Source: Winogradskyella sp. J14-2
Lineage (GTDB): Bacteria; Bacteroidota; Bacteroidia; Flavobacteriales; Flavobacteriaceae
Reading direction: 5' to 3'
NCBI RefSeq assembly: GCF_001971725.1
Contig: NZ_CP019388.1
Coordinates: 2,622,501 to 2,686,500 of the forward strand
Length of the DNA: 64,000 nucleotides
How positions within the stretch are numbered: position 1 is the first letter of the stretch; every line of letters starts with the position of its first letter. The notes under the pieces were generated by a model. It searched no databases. It was not told where the DNA came from and saw only the letters and a list, made by a program, of their open reading frames with translations. Positions 9,211-18,841 of this stretch are shown here, in pieces. The position numbers and the translations under genes were made by a program.

Positions 9211-10059
9211 GTGAAATATTTAGAGACCATACATCAACGTAATGCTGCAAGAATAACAGTGCTTATTGCACTCTTGTTATTTTTGTTATTGTTTTTTGTT
9301 GGTCCTCAATATTTAGATCCACCAGAAGAATATGGCGTTGCAGTAAATTTTGGAACTACAGATTTTGGGAGTGGAAACAAACCTTTGGCACAACCAAGAG
9401 AAGCAGTAGAAGAAAAAGTAGTTGAAGAATCTCAGCCAGAGCCATCAGTATCTGAACCTACTGAAGCTCCTCAAAAAACTGAGGATGTAATGACTCAGGA
9501 AGACGCAGAAGCCATCGCTATTAAAAAGCAAAAGGAAGCAGAGGCAAAAGCAAAAGCTGAAGCAGATCGTATTGCACGTGAAAAGCGTGAAGCTGAAGAA
9601 CGCAAAAAACGTGAAGAAGCGGAGAAAGTAAAAAATCTTGATAATCTTATTGGAGGTGTGAAAAATTCAAAAGGTAATGATGATGGAGGTGAGGGACCAG
9701 ATAACAAAGGAGCAAACAAAGGACAGCTGGATGGTGACCCATATGCGCCAAGTTATTTTGGTGGTTCTGGACCAGGAAAAGGAGGTGTTGGTTATGGACT
9801 AGGAGGTAGAGGAAAACCTTCTCGTCAAATCTTTAAACAAGATTGTAACGAATATGGTCTAGTCGTCGTAAGAATTGAAGTTAACAGACAAGGAAAAGTT
9901 GTTAAAGCTACTCCAGGTGAACGAGGTACAACTAATACAGCACCTTGCCTATTAGAGCCAGCAAAAAAAATTGCATTATCTCACAAATGGCCAGCGGACT
10001 CTAATGCTCCTGAGACACAAATAGGTTTTGTAAGTATTAATTTTGATTTAGGTCAATAA
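9211..10059 (+). CDS. TonB-like energy transducer
   Basis: A 282-residue protein with a GTG start (VKYLETIHQRNAAR). One membrane helix (about residues 15-31, ITVLIALLLFLLLFFVG) leaves the rest in the periplasm. Residues 60-145 are rich in Glu, Lys and Ala and include an AKAKAEADRIAREKRE coiled segment, in place of the classical Pro-Lys spacer. A Gly-rich stretch (160-205) precedes a C-terminal domain of about 80 residues with two Cys (QDCNEYGLVVVRIEVN, TAPCLLEPA) that resembles the TonB/TolA C-terminal domain. It would carry energy from ExbB/ExbD to outer-membrane receptors. A TolA-like role is the alternative, since no tolB or pal is beside it. folC begins 5 bases after its stop. Confidence 0.85.
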   Translation: MKYLETIHQRNAARITVLIALLLFLLLFFVGPQYLDPPEEYGVAVNFGTTDFGSGNKPLAQPREAVEEKVVEESQPEPSVSEPTEAPQKTEDVMTQEDAEAIAIKKQKEAEAKAKAEADRIAREKREAEERKKREEAEKVKNLDNLIGGVKNSKGNDDGGEGPDNKGANKGQLDGDPYAPSYFGGSGPGKGGVGYGLGGRGKPSRQIFKQDCNEYGLVVVRIEVNRQGKVVKATPGERGTTNTAPCLLEPAKKIALSHKWPADSNAPETQIGFVSINFDLGQ

Positions 10060-10064
10060 CTCCT

Positions 10065-11282
10065 ATGAATTATCAAGATACAGTCAATTGGATGTTTCAA
10101 CAACTGCCAATGTATCAAAACAAGGGTAAATCTGCTTTTAAAAAAGATTTATCTAATACACTAAAACTTTCAGCACAACTTAATCATCCCGAAAAAAAAT
10201 TTAAGTCTATTCATGTTGGTGGTACCAATGGTAAAGGCTCAACTAGCCATATGCTGGCATCCATACTCCAAGAAGCAGGTTACAAAGTTGGACTTTATAC
10301 ATCACCGCATTTAAAAGATTTTAGAGAACGCATTAGGATTAACGGAAAGGTTGTTTCAAAACAATTTGTCATTGGTTTCATAAAGCGGAACAAAGCTTTT
10401 TTAGAATCTAATAACTTATCTTTTTTTGAAATGACCGTTGGTATGGCTTTCGATTATTTTGCAAGGCAAAAAGTTGATATTGCTGTCATAGAAGTTGGTT
10501 TAGGTGGTCGTTTAGACTCTACCAACATAATTACTCCAGTCCTTTCTATAATTACCAATATTGGTTTTGACCATATGCAGTTTTTAGGTGATACACTCCA
10601 AAAAATTGCAGGTGAAAAAGCAGGAATTATTAAGCAAAATATTCCGGTTGTAATTGGTGAAACACAGCCTAAAACACGAGCAGTTTTTGAAGCAAAAGCT
10701 AAGTCTACAAATTCTGAAATATGCTTTGCAGATCAAATAGTCAAAGATGTTTTTGAAAGTGACTTAAAAGGGTCGTACCAAAAGCATAATATAAAAACCG
10801 TCATTCAGTCAGTTAAGGTCCTAACACATTTTGGGTATAATATTTCAAATCAAAACTTAAAAAATGGATTATTAAACGTTGTTAAAAATTCAGGTTTACA
10901 AGGACGATGGCAAGTATTACAAGAGAACCCAAAAGTTATTTGTGATACAGCACACAATAGCGAAGGCTTAAGTTATACCATGAGGCAATTACAATCGGAA
11001 AAGTATAATAATTTACATATTGTTTTTGGTGTTGTAAGCGATAAAGACTTAGAAGCCATACTGCCATTATTACCAAAAACAGCCACTTACTATTTCTGCA
11101 AACCCAATGTGCAGCGTGGACTAGATGCTAAAGTTTTAAAAACAGTTTTTAATTCAAACAATCTTCTAGGTAATGCATACGCAAGTGTAAAAGAAGCATT
11201 TAGCTGTGCTAAATTGTCGGCAGATAAAGATGATTTAATTTATGCTGGCGGAAGTACTTTTGTGGTGGCAGAAATAATTTAA
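10065..11282 (+). CDS. folC: Bifunctional folylpolyglutamate synthase/dihydrofolate synthase
   Basis: A 405-residue cytoplasmic ATP-dependent ligase of the Mur ligase family. It joins glutamate to dihydropteroate and extends the gamma-polyglutamate tail of folates. The P-loop HVGGTNGKGSTSHML is near residues 51-65; YTSPHLKDFRERIRI follows and VIEVGLGGRLDSTN is near 140. The C-terminal Mur-ligase domain has ICDTAHNSEGL and HIVFGVVSDKD. Length is normal. It begins 5 bases after the tonB-like gene, so it probably rides on the same transcript; this linkage to a Ton motor has no obvious functional meaning. Confidence 0.94.
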   Translation: MNYQDTVNWMFQQLPMYQNKGKSAFKKDLSNTLKLSAQLNHPEKKFKSIHVGGTNGKGSTSHMLASILQEAGYKVGLYTSPHLKDFRERIRINGKVVSKQFVIGFIKRNKAFLESNNLSFFEMTVGMAFDYFARQKVDIAVIEVGLGGRLDSTNIITPVLSIITNIGFDHMQFLGDTLQKIAGEKAGIIKQNIPVVIGETQPKTRAVFEAKAKSTNSEICFADQIVKDVFESDLKGSYQKHNIKTVIQSVKVLTHFGYNISNQNLKNGLLNVVKNSGLQGRWQVLQENPKVICDTAHNSEGLSYTMRQLQSEKYNNLHIVFGVVSDKDLEAILPLLPKTATYYFCKPNVQRGLDAKVLKTVFNSNNLLGNAYASVKEAFSCAKLSADKDDLIYAGGSTFVVAEII

Positions 11283-11298
11283 TTTTTTTAAAAAAATC

Positions 11299-11329
11299 TT
11301 TTGAGATTTTAAAAACTAGTCTATATTTG
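11299..11329 (+). promoter_or_regulatory. Predicted promoter of the tRNA-Val pair
   Basis: A -33 element TTTTG (11299-11303) is separated by 18 bases from a -7 element TATATTTG (11322-11329). This is one of the best matches to the Bacteroidota consensus in the window. The first tRNA begins 16 bases downstream. Confidence 0.75.
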
Positions 11330-11344
11330 CAGTCCTAATAATTA

Positions 11345-11419
11345 GGGCGCGTAGCTCAGTTGGTTCAGAGCACTTGGTTTACACCCAAGGGGTCAGGGGT
11401 TCGAATCCCTTCGCGCCCA
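11345..11419 (+). tRNA. tRNA-Val (anticodon TAC)
   Basis: A complete 75-base cloverleaf. The acceptor stem is GGGCGCG with CGCGCCC. The D-arm is of the GTAGCTCAGTTGGTTCAGAGC type. The anticodon stem CTTGG/CCAAG encloses the loop TTTACAC, giving anticodon TAC. The T-loop is TTCGAAT. The CCA end is not encoded. A terminator-like hairpin follows at once, then the second tRNA-Val. Confidence 0.95.
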
Positions 11420-11423
11420 CAAG

Positions 11424-11449
11424 AGTTCACAATTATGTGAACTTTTTTG
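11424..11449 (+). terminator. Hairpin with T-tract between the two tRNA-Val genes
   Basis: AGTTCAC (11424-11430) pairs perfectly with GTGAACT (11437-11443) across a 6-base loop and is followed by TTTTT. It may end the first tRNA transcript or serve as a processing site; no separate promoter is seen before the second tRNA. Confidence 0.65.
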
Positions 11450-11458
11450 TTTTATAAA

Positions 11459-11533
11459 GGGTCATTAACTCAGTTGGTTCAGAGTGTTACCTTGACAGGG
11501 TAGAAGTCACTGGTTCGAATCCAGTATGACCCA
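11459..11533 (+). tRNA. tRNA-Val (anticodon GAC)
   Basis: A 75-base cloverleaf with acceptor stem GGGTCAT/ATGACCC. The anticodon loop TTGACAG sits between TTACC and GGTAG, giving anticodon GAC (valine). The T-arm is CTGGTTCGAATCCAG. The CCA end is not encoded. With the first gene it covers the valine codon box, with TAC reading GUA/GUG and GAC reading GUC/GUU. Confidence 0.93.
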
Positions 11534-11544
11534 CTTTAAAAATT

Positions 11545-11575
11545 AAATCCAAACACAAGTTTGGATTTTTATTTT
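11545..11575. terminator. Bidirectional terminator between tRNA-Val and murF
   Basis: AAATCCAAAC (11545-11554) and GTTTGGATTT (11559-11568) form a perfect 10-bp stem with an ACAA loop. It stops the tRNA transcript. On the other strand it directly follows the murF stop codon. Confidence 0.85.
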
Positions 11576-12855
11576 AATAGAAATTCTAAAATTCGTTCTA
11601 AAGCCATCCCTCTAGATCCTTTAATTAAAATCGTAGCATTTTTTATATCTAGATTTTTTAAATAAGGCTTTAAATCTTCAAACGTTTTATATTTTTTAGT
11701 CGTTGGTTTGGTGGTAGTTTTGTGAAAATTCTCACCTACTAGAATAATATTTTTATCAAAATTATATTCCGCAAAATTGGTTATTGCCTGATGTTCCATT
11801 GCAGCTTCATTGCCAAGTTCAAACATGTCACCAAGAAAGAGATACTTGAGTTCTGCGTTGAGCTGCTTTAGATTTTTAAGTGCTGCTAACATACTGGTAG
11901 GGTTGGCATTATAAGCGTCTAAAATAATTTTTGTAGAGCCTCTTTCAATAATTTCAGAGCGATTATTATTAGATTGGTACCCTTCAATGGCTTTTTTTAT
12001 GGCATCTGGTTCTACTTTAAAGTGTTGGCCAATGGCAACTGCTACTGCAATGTTACTATAATTATAATCTCCTATCAGTTGACTTTCAATTTCAATATGT
12101 TTGTAGTTTAAGATTACAAATGGGTTTGCACTTTTAAACTCAACAGTACAGTCGTTTTTTCGATCTTTGCCGAAACTCACAATGTTATTATAATTGCCAA
12201 TTTGTTTTAGTTGTTTGGGATCGTCTGCGTTTATGAATGCGATTTTTTTATTTGTTTTTATAAAATCATACAATTCAGACTTGCCTTTTATTACACCTTC
12301 CACACCACCAAAACCTTCTAGATGGGCTTTTCCAAAATTTGTGATTAATCCAAAATCGGGCTCGGCAATACTGCAAAGAAATTCTATTTCTTTTTGATGA
12401 TTGGCACCCATTTCAACAATACCAAAATCTAAATCTTTGGTAAAGGATAATAATGTAAGCGGTACGCCAATATGGTTGTTAAGATTTCCTTTGGTTGCAT
12501 TTACCTTGTATGTTGTTGAAAGTACAGCTTTAATAAGTTCTTTTGTAGTGGTTTTACCATTACTGCCTGTTAAAGATATTATAGGGACCTTAATTACTTT
12601 GCGATGGAAAGTAGCTAAGTTCTGAAGTGTAATCAACACATCATTCACTAACAAACAACGATCATCTATTACTGCGTTTTTATCATCAATGACACAATAT
12701 TTTGCTCCGTTTTCAAACGCTTGCTTTACAAATTTATTACCATTAAAATTATCGCCTTTTAATGCAAAATACATATCATTTTTACTGATTGTTCTTGTAT
12801 CCGTAGAGACAGAAGCACAGGCTTCGAATTTTTTATAAATAGACGCTATTTCCAT
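11569..12855 (-). CDS. murF: UDP-N-acetylmuramoyl-tripeptide--D-alanyl-D-alanine ligase
   Basis: A 428-residue cytoplasmic Mur ligase that adds D-Ala-D-Ala to UDP-MurNAc-tripeptide, the last cytoplasmic step of the peptidoglycan precursor. An N-terminal UDP-binding domain (STDTRTISKNDMYFALKG) is followed by the P-loop SLTGSNGKTTTKELI near residue 95. VEMGANHQKEIEFLCSIAEPD and the ligase C-domain (LDAYNANPTSMLAAL, LGDMFELGNEA) follow. Length is a little short of the usual 450 but complete. It lies downstream of gldJ on the same strand, as in other flavobacteria, but a hairpin at 12869-12900 separates them. Confidence 0.95.
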   Translation of the reverse strand: MEIASIYKKFEACASVSTDTRTISKNDMYFALKGDNFNGNKFVKQAFENGAKYCVIDDKNAVIDDRCLLVNDVLITLQNLATFHRKVIKVPIISLTGSNGKTTTKELIKAVLSTTYKVNATKGNLNNHIGVPLTLLSFTKDLDFGIVEMGANHQKEIEFLCSIAEPDFGLITNFGKAHLEGFGGVEGVIKGKSELYDFIKTNKKIAFINADDPKQLKQIGNYNNIVSFGKDRKNDCTVEFKSANPFVILNYKHIEIESQLIGDYNYSNIAVAVAIGQHFKVEPDAIKKAIEGYQSNNNRSEIIERGSTKIILDAYNANPTSMLAALKNLKQLNAELKYLFLGDMFELGNEAAMEHQAITNFAEYNFDKNIILVGENFHKTTTKPTTKKYKTFEDLKPYLKNLDIKNATILIKGSRGMALERILEFLLK

Positions 12856-12868
12856 AAGCTAAAAATAA

Positions 12869-12900
12869 AAAAAGTCCTGATTATTATATCAGGACTTTTT
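12869..12900 (-). terminator. Terminator between gldJ and murF
   Basis: AAAAAGTCCTGAT (12869-12881) and ATCAGGACTTTTT (12888-12900) form a perfect 13-bp stem with a 6-base loop. Read on the minus strand it ends the gldJ transcript 23 bases after its stop. Some read-through into murF is possible. Confidence 0.8.
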
Positions 12901-12922
12901 CAATATTATTTACTAAATTATT

Positions 12923-14602
12923 TTAGTTACGTTTCTTTTGTGATTTTACTGATTTTGAACCTACTCTAGAAACTGCACATCTAAATCCTATATAGTCTGT
13001 GGCCATGTCTTGAGGGAAGTAACGACGTTGAGCAGGATCTATCCAGTATGCTCTATCTCTCCAAGAACCACCCTTGTAAACTCTAACTTCGTCATTTATT
13101 AAAGAGGTTCTATTGTTAGACTTGTCATATTCTCTTATCAGTTTACCACCAGCAGAGTCTACAGATACAGTATGCTTAGGTGAGTTGTACATCTTTCCTG
13201 TTGCATCTACTCTATTGTCACCTTCATCAAAACTTTCTCTGTAATAACGGGAAGAGCGTTTATCACCGTCTCTAAAGTTTCTGTTATCACTTTTATCGAA
13301 CTGAGTTCTAAGATAAGTATCTTCATTATCAACAGGAACTTTTGCAATTTCGCCAGGAAGGTTACGAGCTATAATTTTACCGTTACTTAGCGTGTCGTAA
13401 ACTATCTCATCTACAGTAACAATTTTTACTGTACCGTCTTCGTTTAAAGCATTTTTAGTATAAACATTACCTCTGTAATAGTTAAAGTCATTAAACTCGT
13501 CATCAACAATAGGACGATAAACATCAGCAACCCACTCAGCAACATTACCTGCCATATCATAAAGACCGTAGTCGTTCGGTTGGTAAGATTTTACTTCGGC
13601 AGTAATGTCAGCACCATCATCAGACCATCCTGCAATTCCACCGTAATCACCTTTGCCTTGCTTAAAGTTTGCTAATTGGTCTCCACGGTTTACGCGCTTG
13701 CCAGATCTTGTGTATTGTCCATCCCAAGGATATTTTTTACGTCCTCTGTAAACGTTATAGCTTCTTAACTCACTCATTCCTAAAGCTGCATATTCCCACT
13801 CTGCTTCAGTTGGAAGTCTGTATTTTACAGGAATTAACCCAGACTCTCTATTTGCATAGACATTGATAGGATTTCCATCAGCATCTGTTTGTTGTCTCCT
13901 TCTACCACCTTGTAATACATCTTCACTCCCTCCATATGTTTCGGTTGGCGCATTGATGTAAGTGTCTACATCAAAAGTGCTTTCTGCGCTTAGATCTGTA
14001 TACTGAGCATCTCTTTTAATGTAACCTGCCTCTTGCAATGACATTTCTGCGACACGGTTAGATCTCCAATTCGCATATTCTACAGCTTGTATCCAACTAA
14101 CGCCAACAACAGGATAGTTAGCATAACCAGGATGGCGCAAATAATTTTCTGTCATCATTTCGTTGTATCCTAAACGATTTCTCCATACTAAGGTATCAGG
14201 AAGTGCACCCTTGTAGATTAAAGCATAATTTGGGTCATCTGGTGGATATACTCTCTTAAGATAATCTAAATAAAATAGGTAATTTAGGTTTGTAACCTCT
14301 GTCTCATCCATATAGAACGACTGTATGTGTTGCTGATTTGGTGTGTTGTTCCAATCATGCATTGGGTCATCCTGTACTTTACCCATTGTAAAGGTTCCAC
14401 CTTCTACAAATGCAGTCCCAGGAGGTGTTTCTTGTTCCTTAAAGCTAGTGTTGTATTGAAAACCACCATTTTTGTCATTGATTTTCCATCCAGTTGCACT
14501 ATCTACGTTGCCTGAATTAGAGTTGCGCTTGCAACTAAAAATACTCGCGCAAAGCGTCAGTACAATTAAAAATTTTAGGTTTGAGACATTTTTCATATCC
14601 AT
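12923..14602 (-). CDS. gldJ: Gliding motility / type IX secretion lipoprotein GldJ
   Basis: A 559-residue outer-membrane-associated lipoprotein needed for gliding and for stability of the GldK-type T9SS ring components in Flavobacterium. The signal peptide ends in a lipobox-like IFSC with Cys24. The body has the formylglycine-generating-enzyme/SUMF1 fold seen in GldJ and GldK: FVEGGTFTMGKV, FYMDETEVTNLNYLFYL, YPVVGVSWIQAVEYANWRS, RLPTEAEWEYAALG, YDMAGNVAEWVADVYRP and YKGGSWRDRAYWIDPAQRRY. The enzyme activity of true FGE is not implied. Two in-frame ATGs (residues 1 and 3) could start it. It diverges from porU across a 323-base region, an arrangement conserved in this family. Confidence 0.95.
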   Translation of the reverse strand: MDMKNVSNLKFLIVLTLCASIFSCKRNSNSGNVDSATGWKINDKNGGFQYNTSFKEQETPPGTAFVEGGTFTMGKVQDDPMHDWNNTPNQQHIQSFYMDETEVTNLNYLFYLDYLKRVYPPDDPNYALIYKGALPDTLVWRNRLGYNEMMTENYLRHPGYANYPVVGVSWIQAVEYANWRSNRVAEMSLQEAGYIKRDAQYTDLSAESTFDVDTYINAPTETYGGSEDVLQGGRRRQQTDADGNPINVYANRESGLIPVKYRLPTEAEWEYAALGMSELRSYNVYRGRKKYPWDGQYTRSGKRVNRGDQLANFKQGKGDYGGIAGWSDDGADITAEVKSYQPNDYGLYDMAGNVAEWVADVYRPIVDDEFNDFNYYRGNVYTKNALNEDGTVKIVTVDEIVYDTLSNGKIIARNLPGEIAKVPVDNEDTYLRTQFDKSDNRNFRDGDKRSSRYYRESFDEGDNRVDATGKMYNSPKHTVSVDSAGGKLIREYDKSNNRTSLINDEVRVYKGGSWRDRAYWIDPAQRRYFPQDMATDYIGFRCAVSRVGSKSVKSQKKRN

Positions 14603-14925
14603 ATGTTTAAGTAAGCTCGTTAAATTTTAGTTCCGCAATATAACAATTAAAGGTAAACCAACAACTTTTTTTAACTCGAAAATTCAAAAAAATATGCATT
14701 TCATCCTTTTTTTTGAACACAATAACGGATTTTTGGTCGGTTTAACGTGTTATTTTGCTCTTTAATAACGTCCGCTAAAATAAATTATTGTTGTATTTTT
14801 GAAATAAAAATTGAAGGATCATAATAAGCCTGTAATATAGCCGTTATTTTACTGTGCCTAATACAATGTCAGGTTAGTGATATTTATTTTTGTTAATGGT
14901 GGGCTTTTAAATTATAACAAGTTAG
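14603..14925. promoter_or_regulatory. Divergent gldJ-porU control region
   Basis: A 323-base A/T-rich region without a supported gene. On the plus strand TATTTTTG occurs twice, at 14794-14801 and at 14885-14892. The second lies 33 bases before the porU start and is the better promoter candidate; no clear -33 partner is seen for either. On the minus strand TATATTG near 14640 is a weak -7 candidate for gldJ with TTGTTGG upstream. I see no terminator, tRNA or riboswitch in it. Confidence 0.5.
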
Positions 14926-17900
14926 ATGAAAAATTGCTTTGTTCTTATTTCTACACTATTCTTCTTCTTCACTTTTGCACAACAAAAGCAATTTACTATT
15001 GATTGGAATGGTGATAAAGTGCTAGAAACGTCATACGGAAAGATTACGGTTCCTAGTTTTAACGAAAAGTATTTTAGTTATGATGACAAAAATGGATTAT
15101 TATTTTTTACTCAATGGGATGCTGCAAGTGGCTATGTCGACGAAAATTCAGTAACTATTTCTAACATTTCTTACGAAACGATAAGTCAAGCTGCGCTAAA
15201 AAACTTGAAGACTAACCTAATTCCTAAGTCGGTTAAGTATAACTTTCGTAATACTAATGCTAGAAACAAACTCAGTTATTATTTTGAGATAAGTCCTATA
15301 ATAAATGATAAAGGTATCTACAAGAAGGTTAAATCCTTTACTGTAAATTATAATGCTAGAACCAACAGGCCAAAATCTGTAGCAAAATCTGAAATTACAA
15401 ATTCAGTATTAAGTTCTGGTGAATGGTATAAATTTTATATAGAAGAGTCTGGTGTTTTTCAGTTAACAAAAGGGTTTTTAACCAGTTTAGGTATTAATAC
15501 GAATGCTGTAGACCCGAGAACCATCAAAATTTATGGCAATGGTGGTAGAATGCTCCCATTACTTAATTCCGCTAATTATCCGTTTGACGTAGTGGAGAAC
15601 GCCATAAAATTTGTTGGTGAAGAGGATGGTAGTTTTGATAATGGTGATTACATCTTGTTCTACGGCGAAGGGCCAAAAACCTATAGTGAAGAAAGTCAGA
15701 CCAATCTAAACCTTTACTCAGATAAGACTTATTATTACGTAAATGTAAGTTCTGGAAACGGTAAAAGAATTCAACAAATGCCAAGTATAGGAGCAGCTGC
15801 AGATATTCAAATTAATACGTTTCAAGATTATCAGTTTTATGAAGTAGATGCCTTTAATTTAGCTAAATTGGGCAGGCGATGGTTTGGGGATGATTTTGCG
15901 ATTGAAAACCAACGTGTTTATAACTTTCAGTTTCCAAATTTAGTAACTAGTGAGACGGTTAGATTTGACATAGCAGTAGGGTCGGTTTCAGAAACTGATG
16001 GTACAACTATGGGCATTACCATAAATGGTAATTTTGTTTCTAGCCTTGGTCTAGGAACTATTAGTCCTGGCTCAGTTTTAGGTACTGCAAATGCATATGG
16101 TGATGATCTTAATATCACCACAGATGAAATTACAGTAACGTTAGATTATAACAATAATGGTAACCCATCAGCAAACGCATATTTAGATTACATAAATATT
16201 GAAGCTACCAGAAACTTAGCCTACGTTGGTGAGCAATTAATCTTTAAAAATAGAGAGGTTATAACAACACCTGGCATTGCCGAGTATAATCTTTCTAATG
16301 CCTCAGGAGTTCAAGAAGTTTGGGATATTACTGATAGATTTAATGTTTCTAATGTTTTAAATACTGAAGGATTAAGCAACTTAAGTTTCAAAACGGTCTC
16401 TGGTGAGGAACGTACATATTTAGCGTTTTCTATTTCTAACGTTATGCAACCCAAAAAGGACTCAAGATCTACCTTGGCAAACCAAAACCTAAAAGGGACA
16501 ATATTTCTCAACAGCCAAGGTGCTTTTGAGGATATAGATTACTTAATAGTAACACCTGCAGAGTTAGTTTCTCAGGCAGAGCGTTTAGCTCAAATTAACA
16601 GAAACCAGTACAACCTTAACGTTAAAGTTGTAGAGCTTCAAACTATTTATAATGAGTTTAGTACTGGTAGTCAAGATATCGCTGCAATAAGAAATTTTAT
16701 AAAATACGTCTACGATAATGCAAGCATTCCTAACAACAGGTTAAAATACGTATGCTTGTTTGGCGAAGGTTCTTATGATTACAAAAACAGGATAAATAAT
16801 AATACTAATTTGGTGCCTTCATGGTATTCTACCGCAAGCTTTAGTCTTACCAATTCTTTTGTTTCAGATGATTTTTATGCCATGCTAGATGATAGTGAAG
16901 GAGGTATGGGAAGTGCTGACAGAATGGATATTGCTGTTGGTAGAATATTGGCCGAGGATATTCAGCGCGCAAAAGAACTGGTAGATAAAATTGAAGCGTA
17001 TTATCAACCCGAGGCCTTCGGAAATTGGCGAAACAACGTCTTATTGGTATCTGATGATGTTGATGTAGCCTGGGAGAACACCTTACAAGTTACTACAGAC
17101 GACTTGGGTACCAATATAGAAACAGATAAACCTTTTTTTAATGTTGTAAAGATACATTCCGATGCTTTTGAGCAAGAGTCTTCCTCTGCGGGTAACAGAT
17201 ACCCTCAAGTAAACGAAGCATTTAAAGATGCTATTGAAGTTGGTGCTTTGGTTGTAAATTATTTTGGTCATGGTGGTGAAGATGGGCTAGCGAAAGAGCG
17301 TATATTCGATAAGTTTGATGCTCAAGAAATCAATAACATTTGTAAGTACAACCTATTTATTACAGTAACCTGTGAGTATACTAAGTTTGATGATCCAGGT
17401 AGACCTACAGCTGGTGAATTTACCTACTGGAATAAAACAGGAGGTGCTATTGCATTAATGACAACAACCAGGCAAATCTTTGTAACGGTGGGAGAGAGTT
17501 TTAATGAGGTATTAGATGATTATTTGTTTGCCTATGGCTCTAATGACTATCTCCCTCTAGGTGAAGTTTTAAGATTGACAAAAACAGACAATGGAATTGC
17601 AGGAATCACGCAAAAAAGACTAGTTTTTCTTATTGGAGATCCTGCTATGAGATTGGCCTTTCCGCAACCCGATATTAGATTAACAAGAGTTAATGATGTA
17701 GAAATTACACAACCAATAGATACACTTAAGGCTTTAAGTTATACCAAGTTGTCCGGTGAGGTTACGGATGTTAATGGTAATTTATTATCTAACTATAATG
17801 GTACATTAACTGCAACTGTTTTTGATAAGAGAATTCAAAGACAAACATTAGCTAATGATGGCACTACAGATGGTAATGGCACAATAATTTTAAACTTTAG

Positions 17901-18777
17901 CACCCTTGGAGAAATTATTTTTAAAGGACAAGCTACGATTGAAAACGGACAATTTGAGTTCGACTTTATAGTGCCAAGAGATATTGGTATACCTATAGGC
18001 AACGGAAAAGTAAGTTTTTACGCCCAAACGAGCAACCCTTTATCAAATCAGGCTGGTGCTAATTTTGATATTAAAGTAGGAGGTATTAATGAAGATGCAC
18101 CAGAGGACAATATTGGTCCCGTAATCAATCTTTTTATGAATGATGAAAATTTTGTTTCAGGTGGCATTACTAACGAATCACCTAGTCTTTTAGCGAAACT
18201 ACAAGACGATAATGGAATAAACACAGCAAGTGGTATAGGACATGATATTACAGCTATTATCGATGGTGATGAAACCAATCCCATAGTACTAAACGATTAC
18301 TATCAAGCCAATGTAGATGATTATACAAATGGCACGGTATCTTTTCCTTTTAGAGATTTAGAACCTGGGCCGCACACACTTACCTTAAAAGCTTGGGATA
18401 CCTATAATAATTCTTCAACTGCAGAAATTCAATTCGTGGTTTTTGATAAAGATGAAGAATTAGTTATCAATAACGTACTAAACTATCCTAATCCATTTGT
18501 TAACTACACAGAGTTTTGGTTTAATCATAATAGTGTAGAGCCACTAGATGTCTCTGTTCAAATTTTTACCGTATCAGGTAAGTTGGTAAGAACGTTAAAC
18601 GGACAAACCTCAGGAGGTAGTAAATCTGTTAGTTCCTTATCTAAGGACATAGTTTGGGACGGAAGAGATGATTTTGGAGATAAAATAGGAAAAGGAGTTT
18701 ATATCTATAAACTAAAAGTAAGATCTAACCGTTTAAATAAACAAGTTGAAAAAATTCAAAAACTTGTTATACTCTAA
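14926..18777 (+). CDS. porU: Type IX secretion system sortase PorU
   Basis: A 1283-residue cell-surface C25 (gingipain-like) peptidase. PorU removes the C-terminal signal of T9SS cargo proteins and attaches them to lipopolysaccharide. The signal peptide is KNCFVLISTLFFFFTFAQ. The catalytic pair is in place: His782 in YFGHGGEDG and Cys816 in ITVTCEYTKFDDPGRP. The C-terminal part has Ig-like segments and ends with a sorting/FlgD-like domain (NYPNPFVNYTEFWF near residue 1190, IVWDGRDDFGDKIGKGVYIYKL). Length is normal for flavobacterial PorU. porV begins 64 bases after its stop, and PorV is the shuttle that presents cargo to PorU in the attachment complex. Confidence 0.96.
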   Translation: MKNCFVLISTLFFFFTFAQQKQFTIDWNGDKVLETSYGKITVPSFNEKYFSYDDKNGLLFFTQWDAASGYVDENSVTISNISYETISQAALKNLKTNLIPKSVKYNFRNTNARNKLSYYFEISPIINDKGIYKKVKSFTVNYNARTNRPKSVAKSEITNSVLSSGEWYKFYIEESGVFQLTKGFLTSLGINTNAVDPRTIKIYGNGGRMLPLLNSANYPFDVVENAIKFVGEEDGSFDNGDYILFYGEGPKTYSEESQTNLNLYSDKTYYYVNVSSGNGKRIQQMPSIGAAADIQINTFQDYQFYEVDAFNLAKLGRRWFGDDFAIENQRVYNFQFPNLVTSETVRFDIAVGSVSETDGTTMGITINGNFVSSLGLGTISPGSVLGTANAYGDDLNITTDEITVTLDYNNNGNPSANAYLDYINIEATRNLAYVGEQLIFKNREVITTPGIAEYNLSNASGVQEVWDITDRFNVSNVLNTEGLSNLSFKTVSGEERTYLAFSISNVMQPKKDSRSTLANQNLKGTIFLNSQGAFEDIDYLIVTPAELVSQAERLAQINRNQYNLNVKVVELQTIYNEFSTGSQDIAAIRNFIKYVYDNASIPNNRLKYVCLFGEGSYDYKNRINNNTNLVPSWYSTASFSLTNSFVSDDFYAMLDDSEGGMGSADRMDIAVGRILAEDIQRAKELVDKIEAYYQPEAFGNWRNNVLLVSDDVDVAWENTLQVTTDDLGTNIETDKPFFNVVKIHSDAFEQESSSAGNRYPQVNEAFKDAIEVGALVVNYFGHGGEDGLAKERIFDKFDAQEINNICKYNLFITVTCEYTKFDDPGRPTAGEFTYWNKTGGAIALMTTTRQIFVTVGESFNEVLDDYLFAYGSNDYLPLGEVLRLTKTDNGIAGITQKRLVFLIGDPAMRLAFPQPDIRLTRVNDVEITQPIDTLKALSYTKLSGEVTDVNGNLLSNYNGTLTATVFDKRIQRQTLANDGTTDGNGTIILNFSTLGEIIFKGQATIENGQFEFDFIVPRDIGIPIGNGKVSFYAQTSNPLSNQAGANFDIKVGGINEDAPEDNIGPVINLFMNDENFVSGGITNESPSLLAKLQDDNGINTASGIGHDITAIIDGDETNPIVLNDYYQANVDDYTNGTVSFPFRDLEPGPHTLTLKAWDTYNNSSTAEIQFVVFDKDEELVINNVLNYPNPFVNYTEFWFNHNSVEPLDVSVQIFTVSGKLVRTLNGQTSGGSKSVSSLSKDIVWDGRDDFGDKIGKGVYIYKLKVRSNRLNKQVEKIQKLVIL

Positions 18778-18841
18778 TAATAAATTATATTTGCTAATGA
18801 ATTAGCGCTAGGTAATTAGCACTAATAACCCAATTATTAAC

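Noticed and set aside
9495..9719. Ser/Phe/Ala-rich minus-strand frame inside the tonB-like gene
   Set aside because: It is the reverse reading of the Lys/Glu-rich spacer and has strongly biased composition.
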